Assembly (NCBI GenBank): GCA_052035645.1
Contig: JBPOHK010000155.1
Coordinates: 1-11,520, forward strand
Source of the DNA: RPQJ01 sp052035645
Lineage (GTDB): Bacteria > Pseudomonadota > Gammaproteobacteria > Steroidobacterales > Steroidobacteraceae
DNA: 11,520 bases
Direction of reading: 5' to 3'
Shown: one piece after another, positions 7,620 through 11,520 of the stretch
Layout: every line of letters starts with the position of its first letter
Position numbering within the stretch: position 1 is the first letter of the stretch
Program-made: the position numbers and the translations under genes
The notes under the pieces: model-generated
What the model was told of the DNA's origin: nothing
Seen by the model: only the letters and a program-made list of their open reading frames with translations
The model's database searches: none

Positions 7620-7674
7620 GTGCAGGGCAGCCTGCCGGGGTCGGTGCGGGTTTGCAACGGTGGCGAGGCCGGCG

Positions 7675-7704
7675 TTGTGGCGGTGCTCCCCTTCCCCGCA
7701 GAAT
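7675..7704 (+). promoter_or_regulatory. Candidate promoter of the CocE-family hydrolase gene
   Basis: TTGTGG (7675-7680) and CAGAAT (7699-7704) are separated by 18 bp. The -10 is followed by GCCCGGC. Transcription would start at about 7711, giving a leader of about 29 nt that contains the GGGGAGGA ribosome binding site. The 120-bp region 7620-7739 is shared with the divergent flavoprotein gene, for which I see no convincing promoter. Confidence 0.4.
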
Positions 7705-7725
7705 GCCCGGCAGCCGCAGGGCCCC

Positions 7726-7733
7726 GGGGAGGA
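7726..7733 (+). promoter_or_regulatory. Ribosome binding site of the CocE-family hydrolase
   Basis: GGGGAGGA lies 6 nt before the ATG at 7740. This decides the start over the in-frame ATG at codon 7, and the upstream start leaves a coherent signal peptide. Confidence 0.8.
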
Positions 7734-7739
7734 CGCGAC

Positions 7740-9833
7740 ATGGCCGGTGTCGATCGCATGGCTTGGACGAAGCGACTGGTCGCGACCCTGCTGCTCGCCG
7801 CGGGCGGATTCGCCGCCGCGGCCGGGGCCGCGCAGCCCTCGCCGCCGCGCTACGGCATGGCCCTGCGCGAGGCGTGGATCCCGCTGCCCGATGGCGTGCG
7901 ACTCGCCGCCGACCTCTACGTGCCGACGGGCGGCGCGCGCGGCAAGCAATTCCCGGTGCTGCTCGAGTACCTGCCCTACCGCAAGACGGAATCGCGCGGG
8001 CGCAACTGGCCGCTGTACTCGTATTTCGTCGAGCGCGGCTACATCGTCGCGCGCGTCGACATCCGCGGCACGGGCAACAGCGAGGGCACGCTGATCCCGT
8101 ACGAGTACTCGGACGTCGAACTCGACGACGGCGAGCAGGTCATCGGCTGGCTCGCGCGCCAGTCGTGGTCCACGGGCGCGGTCGGCATGTTCGGCATCTC
8201 GTGGGGCGGCTTCAATTCCATCCAGCTGGCGGGACGGGCGCCGCCCGCGCTGAAGGCCTTCGTCGCCGTCGACGCGACCGACGACCTCTACCAGGAGGAC
8301 GTGCACTACATCGACGGCGTGATGCACCTCGACTCGTGGGAAATGGGCCAGGAGCTGGACAACGGCCGGCCCGGCGCCCCGGACTACGTGATGGACGAGG
8401 CGTTCTTCCGCGACCGCTTCGACCGCGAGCCGTGGATGCTGACGTGGAAGCGCGAACAGCGCGACGGTCCGTTCTGGGACCGCGCCTCGTGGCGCGACCG
8501 GGAAGCGAAGATCCGGGTGCCCGGCTATCACATCGGCGGCTGGTACGACGGCTACCGCGACGTGATCCCGCGCATGCTGCAGAACGCCGGCGGGCCGGTG
8601 AAAGCGCTGATCGGGCCGTGGAACCACACGTTTCCGAACGAACCGTACCCGCGCCCCGGCATGGAGTGGCGCCACGAAGCCGTGCGCTGGTTCGACCACT
8701 GGCTCAAGGGGATCGACACCGGGATCCTCAAGGAGCCGAAGTTCGCGGTGTACGTGCGCGACTGGCACCCGCCCGGCCCCACCCTCGACTACGCCCCGGG
8801 GCACTGGCGCTGGGAGGACGGCTGGCCGATCGCGCGCACCCAGCAACGCGTGCTGCACCTGCGCGACGACCACACGCTCGGCGATGCGGACGTGGCCCCG
8901 ACCACGCATCGTCTGCGCTACGTCGCCGGCGTCGGCATCGAGGCCGGCGGCCCGGTGATGTGGTGGGGCGACGTCGCGCACGACCAGCGCCCCACCGATG
9001 CCTACAGCCTCGTGTACGACTCCGCGCCGCTCGACGCCCCGCTCGAGATCCTCGGCCTGCCGCACGCCTTGCTGCAGGTGAGCGCGGATGCGCCGCGGGC
9101 CAACTGGTTCGTGCGCGTGTCGGACGTCGCGCCGGACGGCACCGTCACGCAGGTGGCCGGCGCCGGCTTCAACGGCAACCACCGCCGCTCCGCGCGCGAG
9201 CCGGAGCTGATCCGGCCCGGCGAGACCTTCCCGCTCGACGTCGAACTGCACTTCACGTCCTGGGTGTTCCCCAAAGGTCACCGCATCCGGGTCGCGGTGA
9301 ACAACGCCATGTGGCCGATGATGTGGCCCTCGCCTCATCCGATGACCACGACGCTCGCGATCGGCGGGCCGGAAGGCGCGCGCGTGGTCCTGCCGGTGAT
9401 CCCGCCGACCGACCGGCCGGCACCGCAGTTCCTGCCGCCGGCCGAGAGCCCGTCCCTCGCCGGCTTCGAGAACCTCGACACCGGCACCTCGTCCGGCTAC
9501 GGGGAGATCTCCGAGGTGCGGCGCAATCCGCAGACCGGCGAGGTGACGGCCATCGCGACCAACGGATCCCGCACCCGCTATCCGTGGGGCACCGAGCACT
9601 TTTCCGAACGCATCGAGCACGCCACCTCGGACGCCCACCCGGAGCAGACCTCGATGACGGGCAGCTACAGCACGGAGGTCGAGCTGCCGGGGCGCAAGCT
9701 GCTCTGGGAAACCCGCTCGGTGTTCCGCAGCGACGCGGACGGCTACGCCTACGAGTACGAGCGGCGGGTGTACGAAAACGGCCGGCTGCTGCGGGAGAAG
9801 CGCTGGACCCGGCGCTTCCCGCGCGACCCCTGA
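7740..9833 (+). CDS. Exported CocE/NonD-family serine hydrolase (X-Pro dipeptidyl-peptidase S15-like)
   Basis: This 697-residue alpha/beta-hydrolase is related to cocaine esterase CocE and S15 peptidases, which cleave esters or amides such as acylated amino compounds. A signal peptide is visible (KRLVATLLLAAGGFAAAAGA, 11-30, cleavage near AGA-AQ), so it acts in the periplasm or outside the cell. The catalytic core is 45-320. The nucleophile elbow is GISWGG (Ser154), preceded by RVDIRGTGNSEG. The probable acid is Asp270 (GGWYDGYRDV), the probable base His296 (IGPWNHTFPNEP), and Tyr80 (YLPYRK) sits at the oxyanion-hole position. A jelly-roll domain (about 370-555) contains ANWFVRVSDVAPDGTV and FPKGHRIRVAVNNAMWPM. 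A further 115 or so residues (about 575-697) of charged, beta-like sequence extend beyond the CocE core, which is 574 residues in the rhodococcal enzyme. The MttB-family gene follows after 108 bp with its own candidate -10. Confidence 0.94.
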   Translation: MAGVDRMAWTKRLVATLLLAAGGFAAAAGAAQPSPPRYGMALREAWIPLPDGVRLAADLYVPTGGARGKQFPVLLEYLPYRKTESRGRNWPLYSYFVERGYIVARVDIRGTGNSEGTLIPYEYSDVELDDGEQVIGWLARQSWSTGAVGMFGISWGGFNSIQLAGRAPPALKAFVAVDATDDLYQEDVHYIDGVMHLDSWEMGQELDNGRPGAPDYVMDEAFFRDRFDREPWMLTWKREQRDGPFWDRASWRDREAKIRVPGYHIGGWYDGYRDVIPRMLQNAGGPVKALIGPWNHTFPNEPYPRPGMEWRHEAVRWFDHWLKGIDTGILKEPKFAVYVRDWHPPGPTLDYAPGHWRWEDGWPIARTQQRVLHLRDDHTLGDADVAPTTHRLRYVAGVGIEAGGPVMWWGDVAHDQRPTDAYSLVYDSAPLDAPLEILGLPHALLQVSADAPRANWFVRVSDVAPDGTVTQVAGAGFNGNHRRSAREPELIRPGETFPLDVELHFTSWVFPKGHRIRVAVNNAMWPMMWPSPHPMTTTLAIGGPEGARVVLPVIPPTDRPAPQFLPPAESPSLAGFENLDTGTSSGYGEISEVRRNPQTGEVTAIATNGSRTRYPWGTEHFSERIEHATSDAHPEQTSMTGSYSTEVELPGRKLLWETRSVFRSDADGYAYEYERRVYENGRLLREKRWTRRFPRDP

Positions 9834-9869
9834 GCCTTGGGGGAGTAGCCGCGGCGAGGCTGTCCCGAC

Positions 9870-9875
9870 GATAAT
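9870..9875 (+). promoter_or_regulatory. Candidate -10 element (GATAAT) of the MttB-family gene
   Basis: GATAAT stands out as an AT-rich island in the 108-bp gap before the methyltransferase and is followed by CGCCGGCC. It matches the consensus at five of six positions, but I see no acceptable -35 at 16-18 bp. The transcript would have a leader of about 60 nt. Confidence 0.35.
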
Positions 9876-9931
9876 CGCCGGCCTTCACCCGATCCTGACC
9901 TGGACCGCCCGGTGCGTGCGCCGGGGCCCGC

Positions 9932-9935
9932 GGAG
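9932..9935 (+). promoter_or_regulatory. Ribosome binding site of the MttB-family gene
   Basis: GGAG lies 6 nt before the ATG at 9942. This supports that start over an in-frame GTG at 9912, which would add ten residues of low-complexity sequence and has no ribosome binding site. Confidence 0.6.
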
Positions 9936-9941
9936 ACTGCG

Positions 9942-11462
9942 ATGCGACCGACGCTGAACGTCATCACGCCCGAGCTGTGCGCCCGGGTCCTCGCCGAAGC
10001 CAAGCGCATCATGGCCGAGACCGGCATGGAGATCCGCGGCCCCGAGATGCGCAAGCGCCTGCTGGACCACGGGCTCAAGACGACGGCGGACGGCGTGCGC
10101 ATCCTGTTCCCGGTCGACGTGGTCGACCGGGCGCTGGCGACCGCGCCGAAGTCGTTCACGCTCTACACGCGCGACGGCACGCCGCACGCCGAGCTCGGCG
10201 GCAACAACGTCCACTACGTGCCGGGCTCCTCGGGCCTGAAGATCCAGGACCATCGCACCGGCGAGACACGCCTCTCCAACTCGACGGACTTCATCGAGTA
10301 CGCGCGGCTGTGCGACGGCCTCGAGCACATCGCCTACCTCGCCACCGCGTTCTCGACCAACAAGGACATCGAATCGCAGGTCTCGGACGCTTGGCGCCTG
10401 TACATGCTGCTGACCACCTCGAAGAAGCCGATGGTGTCCGGCGCGTTCTCCGAGCACGGCGTGCCGCGCATGCGGGACATGATGCAGCTGTTCCGCCGCG
10501 ACCGCGCCGAACTGATCGCCAAGCCGATGTCGATCTTTACGATCACGGCCACGGGCAACTTCCGCTACAGCGAAGACTCGTGCCAGAACATGATCGACTG
10601 CGTCGAGGCCGGCATTCCGGTCGAGATCGTGCCCGTCACCCTGATGGGCCTGATCGCGCCGGTGACGCTGGTCGGCGCGCTGGTATTCCACTGCGTCGAC
10701 GTGCTGACCGGCATCACCATGGCGCAGATCGTCCGTCCGGGCGCCCCCGTGCTGTTCGGCGGCGCGCCGGCCACCTTCCACATGAAGGCCGCGAGCTCGC
10801 CGATGGCGGCGATCGAGGCGCAGCACCTGAACGTGGCGTACGTTGCCGTGGCCAAGTCGCTCGGCCTGCCGACGCAGGCGTACATGGCGCTCTCGGACGC
10901 CAAGTCGCTCGACGCGCAGGCCGGCGGCGAATCCTTCAGCAGCGCGCTGCTCGCGGCGCTCGCCGGCATCAACTCGGTCTCCGGCCCGGGCATGCTCGAT
11001 TTCGTGCTCACGTTCAGCCTGCCGAAGCTGGTGTACGACAACGAGGTCTGCGGCCAGTCGCTGCATTTCGTGCGCGAGATGAACGTGGTCGAGGACCTGC
11101 CGAGCCAGCAGCTGGTCGCGGACCTGATGGCCAACGATCACCTGATCACCTCGCCGCACACGCTGCAGCACTGGCCGAACCAGCTGTACCTCACCAACCC
11201 GGTGATCGACCGCGAGAACCGCGAGACCTGGCAGAAGGCCGGCTCGAAGGAACTGGTGCAGCGCGCCAACGAGGAAGTGGATTCGCGGCTGGCGAACTAC
11301 ACGCCGATCGAGACCGACCCCGCGATCGACGCCGAGATGCGGCGCATGATCAGCGCGGGACTCACCGCTCCGGCCCCGCTGCCGGACCTGCCGCCGCCGC
11401 CCGACGCGAGCGATCGCACGGTGGTGCGCGGGCGCCGACCGAACCGACGCCGCGGCCAGTAG
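9942..11462 (+). CDS. Trimethylamine methyltransferase (MttB) family protein, non-pyrrolysine type
   Basis: This 506-residue protein belongs to the MttB superfamily, whose TIM-barrel members pass a methyl group from a methylated or quaternary amine to a corrinoid protein. Family-like blocks include the N-terminal helix LCARVLAEAKRIMAETGMEI (12-31), PGSSGLKIQDHRTGETR (94-110), AGIPVEIVPVTLMGLIAPVTL (223-243), AQIVRPGAPVLFGG (261-274), DAQAGGESFSSALLAALAGINS (324-345) and GMLDF (350-354). Archaeal MttB reads an internal TAG as pyrrolysine. This frame has no internal TAG, so it belongs with the non-Pyl homologues, of which MtgB acts on glycine betaine. The stop codon itself is TAG, with TGA 21 bases later in the same frame. 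The last 31 residues (476-506) form a Pro-rich then Arg-rich tail (LPDLPPPPDAS, RGRRPNRRRGQ) that looks like an addition to the barrel. No corrinoid-protein gene is in the window; it could lie downstream. Confidence 0.9.
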   Translation: MRPTLNVITPELCARVLAEAKRIMAETGMEIRGPEMRKRLLDHGLKTTADGVRILFPVDVVDRALATAPKSFTLYTRDGTPHAELGGNNVHYVPGSSGLKIQDHRTGETRLSNSTDFIEYARLCDGLEHIAYLATAFSTNKDIESQVSDAWRLYMLLTTSKKPMVSGAFSEHGVPRMRDMMQLFRRDRAELIAKPMSIFTITATGNFRYSEDSCQNMIDCVEAGIPVEIVPVTLMGLIAPVTLVGALVFHCVDVLTGITMAQIVRPGAPVLFGGAPATFHMKAASSPMAAIEAQHLNVAYVAVAKSLGLPTQAYMALSDAKSLDAQAGGESFSSALLAALAGINSVSGPGMLDFVLTFSLPKLVYDNEVCGQSLHFVREMNVVEDLPSQQLVADLMANDHLITSPHTLQHWPNQLYLTNPVIDRENRETWQKAGSKELVQRANEEVDSRLANYTPIETDPAIDAEMRRMISAGLTAPAPLPDLPPPPDASDRTVVRGRRPNRRRGQ

Positions 11463-11470
11463 CCCCACCC

Positions 11471-11476
11471 GAGGAG
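11471..11476 (+). promoter_or_regulatory. Ribosome binding site of the gene starting at 11483
   Basis: GAGGAG lies 6 nt before an ATG, only 20 bp after the MttB-family stop. This indicates a downstream gene in the same operon. Part of this site is also one arm of a 9-bp inverted repeat (see findings). Confidence 0.7.
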
Positions 11477-11482
11477 ACGTCC

Positions 11483-11520
11483 ATGACCCGCGACCGGCAT
11501 CGCTCGAACGACGTCTCCGC
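11483..11520 (+). CDS. Start of a downstream gene, cut by the window edge
   Basis: An ATG with a strong GAGGAG site begins MTRDRHRSNDVS and runs off the end of the window after 12 codons. The 20-bp gap after the MttB-family stop suggests co-transcription and co-translation with it. Too little is visible to assign a function. A second MttB-type subunit, a corrinoid protein or an oxidoreductase would each be plausible by context only. Confidence 0.6.
   Translation, partial: MTRDRHRSNDVS

Noticed and set aside
7620..9638. Upstream extension of the flavoprotein frame over about 2 kb on the minus strand
   Set aside because: The frame lacks stops but lies antisense to the CocE-family gene and translates to Arg/Ala/Val-rich low-complexity sequence. 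The Tat signal at 7619 marks the real start.
9912..9941. Upstream GTG start for the MttB-family gene
   Set aside because: It would add only ten residues without homology-like character and has no ribosome binding site. The ATG at 9942 has GGAG at the right distance.
11460..11462. TAG stop of the MttB-family gene as a possible pyrrolysine codon
   Set aside because: In MttB the pyrrolysine is internal, near residue 334. Here TAG follows residue 506 at the end of a non-barrel tail, and read-through would meet TGA after seven codons. The next gene's ribosome binding site lies just downstream.
1..11520. CRISPR arrays, tRNA or rRNA genes, insertion sequences, direct-repeat attachment sites
   Set aside because: No regularly spaced repeats, cloverleaf-like stretches, transposase motifs or terminal repeats were seen on reading both strands. 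Nearly all of the window is accounted for by chromosomal-type genes of uniform composition.

Overview
The window is very GC-rich (visibly about two-thirds G+C) and densely coding, with no sign of mobile DNA. A TonB-dependent outer-membrane receptor ending in Phe, a Tat-exported flavoprotein, a TPR-sulfotransferase and an MttB-superfamily methyltransferase together point to a Gram-negative proteobacterium. My guess is an environmental gammaproteobacterium of the Steroidobacterales/Woeseiales/Xanthomonadales type, but no marker gene is present to confirm this.

Layout. Positions 1-831 (+) hold the C-terminal part of a clan GH-D-like glycoside hydrolase. It converges on a TonB-dependent receptor (3309-883, -), and a perfect 11-bp GC hairpin lies between the two stop codons. 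Upstream of the receptor, on the same strand, is a TPR-sulfotransferase (5454-3436, -). Diverging from it across about 80 bp is a homocysteine S-methyltransferase (5534-6415, +). That gene overlaps tail-to-tail by 8 bp with a Tat-signal FAD-dependent amine/amino-acid oxidoreductase (7619-6408, -). Diverging from the oxidoreductase is an exported CocE/NonD serine hydrolase (7740-9833, +), followed by a non-pyrrolysine MttB-family methyltransferase (9942-11462, +) and the first 12 codons of a further gene (11483 onward).

How the genes may work together. The left half is surface-related: polysaccharide cleavage, TonB-driven uptake, and a sulfotransferase paired with the receptor. The right half groups a corrinoid-type methyltransferase, a homocysteine methyl acceptor enzyme, a periplasmic DAO-family flavoprotein and a secreted ester/amide hydrolase. 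This would fit scavenging of a methylated amine or an acylated amino compound, but that is inference from co-location and no substrate can be read from the sequence. The alternating gene orientation means most genes have their own promoter. Four of these promoters share a visible AT-rich -10-like hexamer followed by a CCGGC-type GC-rich stretch.

No RNA gene, CRISPR array, insertion sequence, attachment site or origin was found. I do not see a clearly new defence or mobile system. The most interesting points are the receptor/TPR-sulfotransferase pair, the MttB homologue with an unusual Pro-rich/Arg-rich tail, and the compact divergent, apparently leaderless promoter region.
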